A stretch of DNA of 64,000 bases from Bacillota bacterium (GCA_003149915.1 QAMK01000033.1:51773-115772), one strand, 5' to 3'; positions 7,004-15,696 are shown, numbered from the stretch's first letter. Program-made: numbers and translations. Notes: a model not told the origin generated them from the sequence alone.

Positions 7004-7720
7004 CTATATAAAATTTTTCAATATGTTTACGACTTGTTGTAATGCTTCTAAATAAGCATAATGAGTACATCCTTCTAGAGTAATTAATGCACCGTCTTCT
7101 AGTAAAGCTTCTAGTTTCTTAGCATCTTCAATCGGTGCTTCCGTATCCAGACTTCCCCAAATCAGAAGAGTTGGTGCTTTTATTTTTTTAGCCTCTTCAC
7201 TCAAATCTTGATTGATGACGTTTACTAGCGTTTTGCGCATGACTGGTGTGGCATTTCTATAATCTGTAGAACCGATGTACTTCTTTGCAAACTCTCCAAT
7301 TTTGTCCATTCCCGGTAATTTTTTTGCTGTTTTTAAAATACTTTCTTTTAAACTCTTGCGTTCACTTCTAACACAAGGTGCCCCAAATAAAACGACTTTA
7401 GATACTTCATTTCTTGAGGCATAGCAAATAGCTACTCTGCCACCGAATGAGTGACCGATTACAATTGGATTTTTTACGTTTACTTGTTTCAGAAAATGTT
7501 CTAGAAATTCGGTGTAATCCGTCATATTCCAATCACTTTTTGGCTCCTCACTTTCCCCAAATCCCGGAAAATCCAAAATGGTATAACGATATCCTGGTAA
7601 GGCATCAGCAAGAGGTTTCATCATTTCAATATTTTGACCCCAGCCGTGCAGCAGAACGATATCGGTCCCTTCTCCATATTGTATGTAACGAATCTTTAAA
7701 TTGTCTACCTGAATCGTCAT
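7004..7720 (-). CDS. Alpha/beta hydrolase
   Basis: The 238-aa protein has the oxyanion HGWG turn, the nucleophile elbow GHSFGG (Ser at about residue 91), a WGSLDTEAP acid loop and a GCTHYAYLE histidine near the C-terminus, so the Ser-Asp-His triad is complete. The substrate cannot be told; the fold covers esterases, lipases and peptidases. The start at 7720 follows GGTGAAG. The two ATGs further upstream overlap the -10 box or the first transcribed bases, so they are rejected. It is the first gene of the murF-ddl operon. Confidence 0.85.
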   Translation of the reverse strand: MTIQVDNLKIRYIQYGEGTDIVLLHGWGQNIEMMKPLADALPGYRYTILDFPGFGESEEPKSDWNMTDYTEFLEHFLKQVNVKNPIVIGHSFGGRVAICYASRNEVSKVVLFGAPCVRSERKSLKESILKTAKKLPGMDKIGEFAKKYIGSTDYRNATPVMRKTLVNVINQDLSEEAKKIKAPTLLIWGSLDTEAPIEDAKKLEALLEDGALITLEGCTHYAYLEALQQVVNILKNFI

Positions 7721-7736
7721 AATCTTCACCAATTTC

Positions 7737-7765
7737 ATTATACCACGATAACTGCAATTGACCAA
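7737..7765 (-). promoter_or_regulatory. Promoter of the hydrolase-murF-ddl operon
   Basis: TTGGTC at 7760-7765, 17-bp spacer, TATAAT at 7737-7742 with an extended TGG before it. The leader would be very short, about 12 bases. Confidence 0.75.
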
Positions 7766-7783
7766 TAATTCAACGGATTTTTC

Positions 7784-7814
7784 AAAAAAAAAGCAAACTT
7801 TTGACGGTTTGCTT
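7784..7814 (-). terminator. Terminator after the WG-repeat-like gene
   Basis: Perfect stem AAGCAAAC/GTTTGCTT with an 8-nt loop, then nine T on the minus strand. The loop and right arm recur at 9553-9570. Confidence 0.85.
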
Positions 7815-7828
7815 ATTCTATTTATATT

Positions 7829-9460
7829 TTATGCAACTCCTTCATAAAACATTTTTCCTGTCGTATAAGAATAATATTGCGTTTTATTATTTAAAGATGT
7901 TGTAAAATATTCCTTTCTCATATAAGGTTCTCCATCTACTGTTACCATTTCTTGCATATTGCTTAAATCATAAATGCTATATGTTGTATCTCGTTTGACT
8001 ATGGCATAAGTTTTTCCATTACTTGCAACTTCTGTTCGAATTTCATCACCTGTGATTAAATCATCGCCATTGATTTTAAAAATCGCTTCTAGTCCATCTT
8101 TTCTCGTTGCACGATATAATTCTGGCATTCCATCAACTGGATAGATTTTGTTATAACTATTATCGTCTGCGTAATCGCCCGAGATTCTTTCGCCTTGAAT
8201 ATTAATTAAATAATAGTTTTCACGGTCTTCTGTTACAACGGAATTTCCGTTTTCATCTGGTCCGTATGCCAATTCATAATTTTTATCGTTTACTCTCGTA
8301 CCATCCGAATTGAATAGTATTTTTTCACCAGAGATGGATCCTGATGTAAAACGCTCATCTGTACATTCTAACCAATATACACTATAATTTACATTCCATT
8401 TCCATAAATAACATTTTAAGTTGTCTTTCAAATTGCCATCTACATATAAATGTAAAGTATTCCCATCATCTTCATCTTCGATAATATAGTTTTTATCGTC
8501 TATATAAAAAGCATTCGAAATTTCAAGCACTTTATTTCCATTTTCGTCCAACATCCAACTAGATTTCCCTACTAAAATTACATCATCTCCGCTAAACTCT
8601 AATTTTTCAGAAGAATCCAATGTTGTAGAGTATATTACTTTTCCATCTCTTATCCATTTATACTCACTACTATATTCACTATCAATTGGGCCACAAGCAT
8701 AAACAATCATGTCATTGTCTTTGATGCTATCGATGCAATAATGTTGATCGGGGATTTCTATTTCTACTTGTTTTGTAGCAAGATTGATGATGTAATTTTT
8801 TTCTCCGTAAAAGATAGATAAGTAATCGCCTTGGCTATTCATATAGCTTTTACTTAGTTCTTCATCTTCTTGTTTGGGTAAAGTTAGTATGGTTTCGCCA
8901 TTATAATCTATGATTGTATAGTCATCTTTTGATTCGATAATCGAATATGTATAACCATCTACATAGTCGAAAAATTCTTCGTCTTCTTCTAACATCCTTA
9001 CCATTTTTCCTGAACTATTTAAAATATAGGAATTATGATCTGAATCGGTTGCACGATAGTTACCTCCTTCAGAAAAAATATATTGGTATTGCCCTAAATC
9101 GACAACCAATTTTCCGGTTGTATCAATTAATCCATATTGGTCATCTTTGGTTTTCACCCAAGTGACTCCATTTATAAAAAAAATATCATGCGAATCATAT
9201 ATAAAATCCGTCAATTGGTTTCCATCCATATCAAACAAAGCCAGAGTATCTTTTTCAAAATCTGCTACCCAAAAAGAAGTCGTATGTGTAAGACTCTCAG
9301 ATAGTCCACCGTCTTCTTTAGGTGATTCAAAACTAGATAGCATTTTTGGAACCCACTGGATACCAAGGCCAGCGATAATCAAGATTACTCCTACCAAACT
9401 ACATATTTTTGTTATAAGAAACTGTTTTTGATTTCCTTTTTGAAATTGTTTTTTGTTCAT
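7829..9460 (-). CDS. Membrane-anchored WG/beta-propeller-like protein
   Basis: The 543-aa protein has a short basic N-terminus and one membrane segment (about residues 15-34). A large extracellular part of short repeats follows, with patterns such as YGLIDTTGKLVV, YTIIDYNGETIL and LFDMDGNQLTDF. These are reminiscent of WG repeats that build beta-propellers, though here they are degenerate. The composition is acidic and aromatic-rich. No catalytic motif is visible; a binding or sensory role at the cell surface is an inference. It is a monocistronic unit with an AGAGAGG ribosome binding site. Confidence 0.65.
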   Translation of the reverse strand: MNKKQFQKGNQKQFLITKICSLVGVILIIAGLGIQWVPKMLSSFESPKEDGGLSESLTHTTSFWVADFEKDTLALFDMDGNQLTDFIYDSHDIFFINGVTWVKTKDDQYGLIDTTGKLVVDLGQYQYIFSEGGNYRATDSDHNSYILNSSGKMVRMLEEDEEFFDYVDGYTYSIIESKDDYTIIDYNGETILTLPKQEDEELSKSYMNSQGDYLSIFYGEKNYIINLATKQVEIEIPDQHYCIDSIKDNDMIVYACGPIDSEYSSEYKWIRDGKVIYSTTLDSSEKLEFSGDDVILVGKSSWMLDENGNKVLEISNAFYIDDKNYIIEDEDDGNTLHLYVDGNLKDNLKCYLWKWNVNYSVYWLECTDERFTSGSISGEKILFNSDGTRVNDKNYELAYGPDENGNSVVTEDRENYYLINIQGERISGDYADDNSYNKIYPVDGMPELYRATRKDGLEAIFKINGDDLITGDEIRTEVASNGKTYAIVKRDTTYSIYDLSNMQEMVTVDGEPYMRKEYFTTSLNNKTQYYSYTTGKMFYEGVA

Positions 9461-9493
9461 TTTATACCTCTCTTATTCTCTTCTAATATTTTA

Positions 9494-9521
9494 TTTATCA
9501 CAAATGATTTCAATTTGTCAA
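9494..9521 (-). promoter_or_regulatory. Probable promoter of the WG-repeat-like gene
   Basis: Perfect TTGACA at 9516-9521. The -10 is weaker: GATAAA at 9494-9499 with a 16-bp spacer. Confidence 0.5.
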
Positions 9522-9535
9522 TCGTGCAAGTAGAT

Positions 9536-9568
9536 TTTTGCGAGAAACAAACTTTTGACGGTTTGCTT
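9536..9568 (-). terminator. Probable terminator after the 9575-10648 gene
   Basis: Stem AAACAAAC/GTTTGCTT with one mismatch and the same loop as the 7791-7814 hairpin. The T run is interrupted. Confidence 0.55.
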
Positions 9569-9574
9569 ATCCTT

Positions 9575-10648
9575 TTATAAATCATCTAATGCCTTTTTAA
9601 TTTTTCTATCTTTGATGGAAATAATCAATTTAATTACAATCCAAATGAGTAGAACAATAGCAAGAACAAGACCTGCAATCATCAAGTATTTTTTATTGAA
9701 AGAGAAAGTTGAAGTCTCTTCTTGTTCTTCTTCTACTGGTGCTGCCACTGTTTCAGTCGATGCTTTTTCGGTATAAATCGTATAGGTAGAAGTCGTTCCA
9801 TCTTGAGCAGTTACCAAAATCGTAACTTGGTTGTTGTTTGAGGCCAAATCATCGGCACCTGTAATCGTATAACTAGCACTGGCATCTTCTAATCCAACGT
9901 GAATGGTTAAAGAATTGACATCGCTTCCCACTACTACTTGATATTCTTTCTTTTCTTTTTGAAACGTGAAGTCGACGCCATCGATCATCAATGAACTTAA
10001 ATTGCTGTTACTTGATTTCGCAGGTGCTGTATAAGTAGATTCTCGTGTTTCTTTTTCTGTTACAGACGTGTCTTGTTTCGTTTCTACCTGTTCCGGAACA
10101 GAAGTTACGGTTCCTTCTAAAATTTGAACTGTTTTGGTGGCAACTACTTCACTATCTTCTTCAATAATATCTTCTATCGTGTACTCTCTATCTTCTGTCA
10201 TATCCAAAAGAGCAAGTGCTACGGGACCTACCGTCACATTGGCTGCACTCAAATTGGTATCGTCTATAAAAAATTTTAATGTCGCTTGATAATCAGAGCA
10301 ATAAAGGGTTCCGTTCACACAAGTATTAGCACTGCCTTCGATTACTTCACTCATCACAAAATATCCTTCCGGTAATTCCACTAAATAAGAATTCCAGTTA
10401 GAAGATGCGATATCCGTCAAAATAAGGGCATCTTGATCATACTGAACACCATACAAAACGTACCAAATCCCTTTCGTATCGGCACTATTTTGAATGTCAC
10501 TTACATCAATTGTGAGTGTGAGCGATAACTCACTCCCAATTTGCACGCTGTCTTTTCCCGTTAACGTAGCACCATCGATACTTGCATATACTGAACTCGG
10601 TAATAAAAAACAAAAAATACTACATAAAATAATTCCAATTTTTTTCAT
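9575..10648 (-). CDS. Secreted, C-terminally membrane-anchored surface protein
   Basis: Residues 1-22 form a signal peptide ending near VYAS. A cohesin-like beta-sandwich follows (about 25-150; LTLTIDVSD and ATLKFFIDD strands). Then come a Thr/Glu-rich linker, a second domain near 210-300 with the cadherin-like pattern LSSLMIDGVDF/EYQVVVGSDVNSLTIHV, a Glu-rich spacer, and one membrane helix (about 322-344) before a basic tail. The gene is probably monocistronic, with a TTGAAT-17-TATACT promoter and an AGGTGAG ribosome binding site. The partner is unknown; adhesion or scaffolding is plausible. Confidence 0.7.
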   Translation of the reverse strand: MKKIGIILCSIFCFLLPSSVYASIDGATLTGKDSVQIGSELSLTLTIDVSDIQNSADTKGIWYVLYGVQYDQDALILTDIASSNWNSYLVELPEGYFVMSEVIEGSANTCVNGTLYCSDYQATLKFFIDDTNLSAANVTVGPVALALLDMTEDREYTIEDIIEEDSEVVATKTVQILEGTVTSVPEQVETKQDTSVTEKETRESTYTAPAKSSNSNLSSLMIDGVDFTFQKEKKEYQVVVGSDVNSLTIHVGLEDASASYTITGADDLASNNNQVTILVTAQDGTTSTYTIYTEKASTETVAAPVEEEQEETSTFSFNKKYLMIAGLVLAIVLLIWIVIKLIISIKDRKIKKALDDL

Positions 10649-10675
10649 TTTACAACTCTCACCTATATTAATTTT

Positions 10676-10704
10676 AGTATAACAATCTATTTAAAAAAAT
10701 TCAA
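10676..10704 (-). promoter_or_regulatory. Promoter of the 9575-10648 gene
   Basis: TTGAAT at 10699-10704, 17-bp spacer, TATACT at 10676-10681. Confidence 0.75.
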
Positions 10705-10714
10705 TCTCTTTATC

Positions 10715-11080
10715 TTACTGTACGCCATCTATTTTCTTTTCTTCCGACATCGGTGATGTGATTTCTTTCTTTAACTCCTGTAGCACTTTTGGCCAATTTG
10801 GATTTTCATGCCATGGATTTAGAATTGTATTTGACTCAATATACTTTAGTGCTTTTTCTTTTACTTTTGAATCTAGTCTTCCATATCGCCACTGTGTATC
10901 TGCTAATACATACCAAAATAATTCACCATCTTCATTATAAATGATAAATTCGTGATACCAACGGAGCAACACTTCTATCGCTTCGTCGTTTGTTTTGCCA
11001 GAACGCAACAATTCTAAATAATTCCTTTTGATATCTTCTGCGATATCATCTTGATACAGTTCTTCTAACCAGTTTTTCAT
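10715..11080 (-). CDS. Short, diverged copy of the MGxWG protein family (N-terminal domain only)
   Basis: The 121-aa product matches the first 130 residues of the three 290-aa proteins at 14807-18435: LYQDD, a YL-LLR-GKTN segment, FWYVLADTQWRYGRL, VKEKALKYIE and a Glu/Lys-rich end. It lacks their C-terminal domain entirely. The conserved MGIWGCG start is replaced by MKNWLEE, so two glycines of the signature are lost. An AAAGGAGG site supports the start. A remnant of the RDD partner gene lies just upstream, so this is probably a shrinking fourth unit of the module. Confidence 0.7.
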   Translation of the reverse strand: MKNWLEELYQDDIAEDIKRNYLELLRSGKTNDEAIEVLLRWYHEFIIYNEDGELFWYVLADTQWRYGRLDSKVKEKALKYIESNTILNPWHENPNWPKVLQELKKEITSPMSEEKKIDGVQ

Positions 11081-11131
11081 GTATACCTCCTTTTATGAAC
11101 TTCTGAATCATATTACATTTATCACTTTATC

Positions 11132-11197
11132 GACTCATTTGTACTATCATATCAGACGCACATCGCAATTGTCTGATTATTCAAAAATACAAAGATT
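11132..11197 (-). pseudogene. Remnant of an RDD-family gene 3' end
   Basis: The minus strand reads IFVFLNNQTI and then falls out of frame, but ends again with ACAAATGAGTC. This matches IFVFVNNQTIGDKV...VQMSH, the C-terminus of the RDD gene at 17062-17445, at the DNA level over two blocks. It lies between a promoter-like TATAATGAATGTAGAA box (11208-11224) and the short MGxWG gene, in the same order as the intact units. The body of the gene has been deleted. Two hairpins now form here, one of them AAAAATACAAA/TTTGTATTTTT at about 11182-11209. Confidence 0.7.
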
Positions 11198-11207
11198 TTT
11201 TGTATTT

Positions 11208-11224
11208 TTCTACATTCATTATAC
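11208..11224 (-). promoter_or_regulatory. -10 box with shared 17-nt element, first copy
   Basis: GTATAATGAATGTAGAA, identical at 17499-17515 and 27751-27767. TATAAT is at 11218-11223; no good -35 is seen here. Confidence 0.5.
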
Positions 11225-11266
11225 TACACTATTATTCTTACAAACGAGTGATTAATTAAAATAAAT

Positions 11267-11316
11267 AAAAAAGCAATATTCCATAATTACATTGTAACTA
11301 TATCATATTGCTTTTT
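11267..11316 (-). terminator. Terminator after the YdjH-like gene
   Basis: Long stem AAAAAAGCAATAT/ATATTGCTTTTT around a loop that itself can pair (TTAC/GTAA), then a T-rich run on the minus strand. Confidence 0.7.
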
Positions 11317-11329
11317 CTTTTTATTATTC

Positions 11330-11911
11330 TTAAACTTTTTTATTTTCTATTTTCCTACGACAATACTGGCAAGTTCCAAACTTTTCACTTAGTAAATTAT
11401 CCGCACCACAGTAAGGACATTTTACATAATTTGTGTTTTTCGCTTTTTCTTGTTTTATTTTTATTTTTAAATCATTTTCTTTTGAAATTTCCGCTTCTTG
11501 CTTTAAATTTTCTTTCGCATAATTTTGAATACTTTTACCAATTTGATGACCAACTTTATCAAATATTGCTTTCAAAAGAAGAGATAAAACCAACAAGATT
11601 ACGCCGGCGGAAATTAAATATTTAGCATAAGAAATCAAATTATTTTGATAAAATTCCAAATTTGAAATATTTTCCACATAAATCGTATACTCATTTTCAA
11701 TGTTTAATGATTCAAAAACAAATTTTGCGATTTCAGGAAGAAAAAGAAAAATTCCTACACAAATTAAGATAATTGGTGTCGCTATTTTTCTTTGATTCCG
11801 ATAGAATAAAGCTCTCATGAAAATTAATAGAATGCCAATAAACGGGAAGAAATATAAAAACAGTAAAATACTAGGTAAGCTGCATATTAGTTTTAAAAAT
11901 AGATTTTTCAT
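11330..11911 (-). CDS. Membrane protein with C-terminal zinc ribbon (YdjH-like position)
   Basis: The 193-aa protein has several hydrophobic segments (about 5-32, 42-62 and 93-112), then a charged helical stretch (about 130-160) and a C-terminal zinc ribbon CPYCGAD...CQYCRRK. It follows the TFIIB-ribbon protein gene by 13 bases and is the last gene of the operon. In Bacillus subtilis the ydjGHI genes encode zinc-ribbon and SPFH proteins that act with the PspA homologue YdjF at the membrane. The YdjH parallel rests on context more than on sequence. Confidence 0.55.
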   Translation of the reverse strand: MKNLFLKLICSLPSILLFLYFFPFIGILLIFMRALFYRNQRKIATPIILICVGIFLFLPEIAKFVFESLNIENEYTIYVENISNLEFYQNNLISYAKYLISAGVILLVLSLLLKAIFDKVGHQIGKSIQNYAKENLKQEAEISKENDLKIKIKQEKAKNTNYVKCPYCGADNLLSEKFGTCQYCRRKIENKKV

Positions 11912-11924
11912 CTTTTAACGCTTT

Positions 11925-13361
11925 CTATTTCATTATGTTGTTTATGATTTGGGAAGCAAGTGCATCTGGATTATCGCCACGAATACTAGTGTTGTTAGCA
12001 CCTACCATGTAGGAATTGGTAAGTTTTGTTCTTCTACTAATTAATTTATCTTCTTCTTTTAAATTAGAAATTTCTTTTTTCGTTTCGACCTCGTATTTAT
12101 GCCTTGCATTATCGTTTCTATACCTTGTATAAATGATGATAAAATAAATGACTCCCAATAGCAAGAATAGCCAATCGTAATCAAAATCTACAAACAACAT
12201 AGCAAGGACTCCACCACATTCCACTAAGAAAGAAACTCCTAGTAACTTAGGCATATGAATCGGAACACTTCCCATTGTCTCTTTGGTTCTTGCATTTACT
12301 GCAACGTAGTGCAACAATTTTTTATTTCCTTTGACTTCTTGATAACTATAAAGCCAAACTGGTAAATAAGCAGCCTTCCATTGTTGACCTTTTATTTCTA
12401 ATTCTTCGCTAGACCAAGCAACCCCTCTATCGTATTGCTCTAATGTATCATTTGCAGCAAACCGTGCGATATCTTTTGATTGTGCTTCTACTAATGTTTT
12501 TACTTGTTCAATATTGATATCTCTTTTTTCTGAAGAATACCCTTTTAAATAATTGGCATTCCATTTTACGGCATTTTCGATATCAAAAGGCATAATAGAG
12601 TTAATTACATTCGTTGTTTTATCAACTGCTTTCTTATTTAACTTATCTGCACTTGCTTCTATCGTTAGACCCTCGATTGCAATATCGAATTCTCTTTCTA
12701 CATGATACAAATCAGCATCATAATAAGTTTCACTATGATCGCCTTTACGAATGGTATAATGTCTTACTTCTTGTTCGCCTTCGCCACTCATTTTAGAATG
12801 AGCATTGGTATCGACAACCATATACGGAAAATATACTCCCATAATGTTTTCCGTCGTGAATTCTTTTTTAAATTGTGGGTTTGCATAAAATTTTCTTTTT
12901 GACACAAACTTTTCAATTTGGGCTCTCGCATCTTCTTTTTTGACTGTAAATGGTAATACAACATCAGGAACACTTCCATTAGGAATTTGCTGATTTACTG
13001 ATAATGTATTACGACACCAGTGACACCTTGCTTGGGTCACTTCTGAAGTATCTATCACTACTTCTGCACCACAACTACTACATTTAAACGTTACAACATC
13101 ATTTGTATCTGCAACAATATCTGTTGCACCCGAACCAATCACCTCACCTTTTAATTGACTGATATCGGTTTCTAACCCTGCTACTTTTTCTGGTTCAAAT
13201 TCGTATCTACAAAAATTACATCTTAAATGGCCATTATTTACATTGACAGATATATCAGTAGAGCCACATTTTGGACACTTGTTTTGTCCATCTTTTGCCC
13301 CTACGTCTGTTTTTACAATCGTAGGAGCATCTGATGAAACTAGATTTTTATCTTCAGGCAT
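11925..13361 (-). CDS. TFIIB-type zinc-ribbon membrane protein (YdjG-like)
   Basis: The 478-aa protein begins with two to three zinc ribbons: CPKCGS...CNFCRYEF (about 29-58) and CSSCGAEV...CHWCRN (about 94-117). A large soluble domain with LPFTVKKEDA and FPYMVVDTN follows, and then two membrane segments around residues 370-415 (VSFLVECGGVLAMLFV and WLFLLLGVIYFIIIY). This arrangement is that of YdjG-type proteins found beside SPFH protein YdjI. It lies 4 bases after the SPFH gene in one operon. No PspA gene is seen in the window. Confidence 0.7.
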   Translation of the reverse strand: MPEDKNLVSSDAPTIVKTDVGAKDGQNKCPKCGSTDISVNVNNGHLRCNFCRYEFEPEKVAGLETDISQLKGEVIGSGATDIVADTNDVVTFKCSSCGAEVVIDTSEVTQARCHWCRNTLSVNQQIPNGSVPDVVLPFTVKKEDARAQIEKFVSKRKFYANPQFKKEFTTENIMGVYFPYMVVDTNAHSKMSGEGEQEVRHYTIRKGDHSETYYDADLYHVEREFDIAIEGLTIEASADKLNKKAVDKTTNVINSIMPFDIENAVKWNANYLKGYSSEKRDINIEQVKTLVEAQSKDIARFAANDTLEQYDRGVAWSSEELEIKGQQWKAAYLPVWLYSYQEVKGNKKLLHYVAVNARTKETMGSVPIHMPKLLGVSFLVECGGVLAMLFVDFDYDWLFLLLGVIYFIIIYTRYRNDNARHKYEVETKKEISNLKEEDKLISRRTKLTNSYMVGANNTSIRGDNPDALASQIINNIMK

Positions 13362-13365
13362 CTAA

Positions 13366-14613
13366 CTATAATCCTAAAATTTGTTTTTTTACAGCATCAT
13401 AATCTTCTTGCGTAATCGCACCGGCATCCAAAAGTTTTTTCATTTCTAATAATCTTGTCGTTGGATCTTGTTGTGTCCCAGCAGGTTGAGCTGATTGTTG
13501 TGGTTGTGTAGGTTGAGGTTGTTGAACTGGTTGTGCAGGCTGAGATTGTTGAGCAAATGCTGGTTGATAACTAGATTGAGTAGCTGGTTGTTGCATTCCA
13601 CCCATCATTCCTCCAGCTGCATTCATGCCCATTCCCATAAATGCCATTGCTGCACCGCCACCATTTTCTCCGGCAGATTGCATTCCTCTAGCAACTGCTT
13701 GTTGCATAAATGAATTGCCGCGAGCGCCAGATAAAGCATCGGCTTTTTTTACATCTTTCATTAATTCTTTTGTATCTTCATCGTATTCAATTGAAAGAAT
13801 AGCTGTTTTGACAATTTCTAATCCACGTGTCGTTTTCCATTGATAAGCATCTTCTACAGCTTGTGCCATTGCTTGCGCAAAACCGATTTGATCTCCTTGG
13901 ATTTTTGAAATTCGGTTACCTTTACTAGGATCATTCGTGTAATTTGAGAAAGCAGCAGATAATGTTCCTACAACTTCGTTAAACAATTGTGTACCTGCTT
14001 CATTATCCATATCTGCAAAATCAAATACTGGTGCTCCTGGTTGTAAATATTTTGCTGGAACAAAGTTTTTTACAAACAACAATGGATCTACAATTTTTAA
14101 TGTATAAGTTCCTCTTGTAACTGCACCTACTTGTGTTCCAAAATATGCATCATCCCAATAAATTTCTGATTGTGTACCAAAACGATTATTTGGAATCTCT
14201 TTTAAGTTTACATAAAATGCTAATTGTTGAGATCCTGGTTGACCTCCAAATTTTACTTTTTCCCAAGTTTGTTTCCATAATTGAGAAAAAATACCATCGC
14301 CAGCAAACATAGATTGAGAATTTGGATCATCCGATTTATAAATAAATCCACCTGGTTCTGCAATCATACCTGTAATTGCACCATCTTGAATTGTAATTAA
14401 TGCAGTCCCTTCTGGTACAATAATTTTACTTCCGTTACTAATGATATTTTCACTACCTTTAGTATTTTCTCCACGACCTGCATTTTCTCCTTTTGGAACA
14501 GCCTCAAATATTGCTGCCGTCGCAGGAACATTTGGTCTTGGCATATAAAAATCTTGCCATTGATCTGCAAAAGTTCCGCCTAGTGCTCCTGTAAAAGCTT
14601 TAATAAATCCCAT
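13366..14613 (-). CDS. SPFH-domain protein with C-terminal SHOCT domain (YdjI-like)
   Basis: The first 300 residues (MGFIKAFTGALGGTFADQW, IIVPEGTALITIQDG, QLAFYVNLKEIPNNRFGT) match the YdjI-type SPFH family, also annotated as virion core protein-like. A Gly/Met-rich stretch and a Gln/Pro linker follow (about 315-380). The end is a SHOCT domain, TTRLLEMKKLLDAGAITQED, a short oligomerisation module. Such proteins form membrane-associated platforms. It is the first gene of the 11330-14613 operon and has a promoter at 14714-14743 and an AGAGAGG site. Confidence 0.8.
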   Translation of the reverse strand: MGFIKAFTGALGGTFADQWQDFYMPRPNVPATAAIFEAVPKGENAGRGENTKGSENIISNGSKIIVPEGTALITIQDGAITGMIAEPGGFIYKSDDPNSQSMFAGDGIFSQLWKQTWEKVKFGGQPGSQQLAFYVNLKEIPNNRFGTQSEIYWDDAYFGTQVGAVTRGTYTLKIVDPLLFVKNFVPAKYLQPGAPVFDFADMDNEAGTQLFNEVVGTLSAAFSNYTNDPSKGNRISKIQGDQIGFAQAMAQAVEDAYQWKTTRGLEIVKTAILSIEYDEDTKELMKDVKKADALSGARGNSFMQQAVARGMQSAGENGGGAAMAFMGMGMNAAGGMMGGMQQPATQSSYQPAFAQQSQPAQPVQQPQPTQPQQSAQPAGTQQDPTTRLLEMKKLLDAGAITQEDYDAVKKQILGL

Positions 14614-14713
14614 ATTTTTACCTCTCTTTTCTAAAAATACTTTTTTTGAATAAGCGCTTTACAATAGAACAAGCTTTTTTTAATTCTATCTTACCTACTC
14701 CTATTCTAAAGTA

Positions 14714-14743
14714 ATTGTATCATATTTATTTTTCGTCTGGCAA
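14714..14743 (-). promoter_or_regulatory. Promoter of the SPFH/zinc-ribbon operon
   Basis: TTGCCA at 14738-14743, 18-bp spacer, extended TGATACAAT with TACAAT at 14714-14719. The leader is about 95 nt and contains the palindrome AAGCGCTT. Confidence 0.6.
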
Positions 14744-14761
14744 TCTTTTGAAAGAAATAAT

Positions 14762-14803
14762 TATTATATAAAAACTACTGACAATTTAAGTTGCCAGTAG
14801 TTT
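14762..14803 (-). terminator. Terminator after MGxWG copy 1
   Basis: Stem AAACTACTG-CAA/TTG-CAGTAGTTT with one mismatch and a 6-nt loop, T-rich tail. Almost the same sequence follows MGxWG copy 3 at 17515-17556, so it was duplicated with the gene. Confidence 0.85.
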
Positions 14804-14806
14804 GAT

Positions 14807-15676
14807 TTATTTTGTTTGGTCGTTTAGGATGCCCATCTGGTCTGCATGCTTTAATTCTTTTAATACCATACATGCAAAAATATTAGGATTGATACAATAG
14901 TTCACAATTTCTTGTTCCTTCTCTGACGGCTGTGGATAAGACGCATCGCTTTCCAATAATAGTAGTCCTATTTTTTTATCTTCTCTTTTAGAATTCCAAT
15001 CTACAAAATACACTGGTTCATCTTCACGCATACGACTAGGAAGAAAATCCCAATGTTCCCATTCTTTTTCGGATGGTATTTTGTCTCCTACCCAATTATA
15101 CATTTTCAAAACATTACTAGAATGGTAATATTCTTTCATTGGTAAAGATCCAATATTACTGCGAGTAATTGCGACAACTCTAAATAAGACATATTTCTGT
15201 TTCCATTTGCTATGTTCTACATCATCAAATTCATATTCTGTAGTACTATGAATTTGATACAATAACAAATCTCCAACGTTCCAATTTGCTTTGAATATTT
15301 TTAACTTTCCTACCTTTTTCTCTGGTGGCATTGGTGACTCTAATCTTTTCTTTAACTCTTCCAAAACCTTTTTTCGTTTCGGAAATAATTTTGGATTTTC
15401 TTCTTTCCATCTTTCTAAATTGGTTCCGAGTTTTAGGTACCTTAATGCTTCTTTTTTTACTTTTGGATTAAGTCTTCCATACTTCCATTGTGTATCTGCT
15501 AAAGCAAACCAAAACGGTGGTGCATCATCTTCGTCATCGATATAATCTTCATAATACTCTAACATTAATTCTGTTGCTTCTTTATTTGTTTTCCCTACTC
15601 GAAGCCAGTTTAAGTAATTACTTTTTACATCACATGTTACATCATCTTGATATAGTCCGCATCCCCATATTCCCAT
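14807..15676 (-). CDS. MGxWG family protein, copy 1
   Basis: The 289-aa product starts MGIWGCGLYQDDVTCDV, followed by a helical N-terminal domain (GKTNKEATELMLEYYEDY, FWFALADTQWKYGRL, KKEALRYLKLGTNLERW). From about residue 130 a second, beta-rich domain begins with WNVGDLLLYQI and holds an RVVAITRSNIGSLP segment; the end is MGILNDQTK. Similar MGxWGxG...DD hypothetical proteins occur in other bacteria, some annotated DUF4259-like. No function is known to me. The N-domain resembles copies 2 and 3 closely, while residues 130-289 have diverged more. It is preceded by an RDD gene in the same operon. Confidence 0.8.
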   Translation of the reverse strand: MGIWGCGLYQDDVTCDVKSNYLNWLRVGKTNKEATELMLEYYEDYIDDEDDAPPFWFALADTQWKYGRLNPKVKKEALRYLKLGTNLERWKEENPKLFPKRKKVLEELKKRLESPMPPEKKVGKLKIFKANWNVGDLLLYQIHSTTEYEFDDVEHSKWKQKYVLFRVVAITRSNIGSLPMKEYYHSSNVLKMYNWVGDKIPSEKEWEHWDFLPSRMREDEPVYFVDWNSKREDKKIGLLLLESDASYPQPSEKEQEIVNYCINPNIFACMVLKELKHADQMGILNDQTK

Positions 15677-15696
15677 ATAGCAGCCCCCTTTAGTAT

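Noticed and set aside
14645..14670. Catabolite-response (cre) site at the AAGCGCTT palindrome before the SPFH operon
   Set aside because: Only a partial match to the cre consensus when aligned, and no CcpA is seen in the window.
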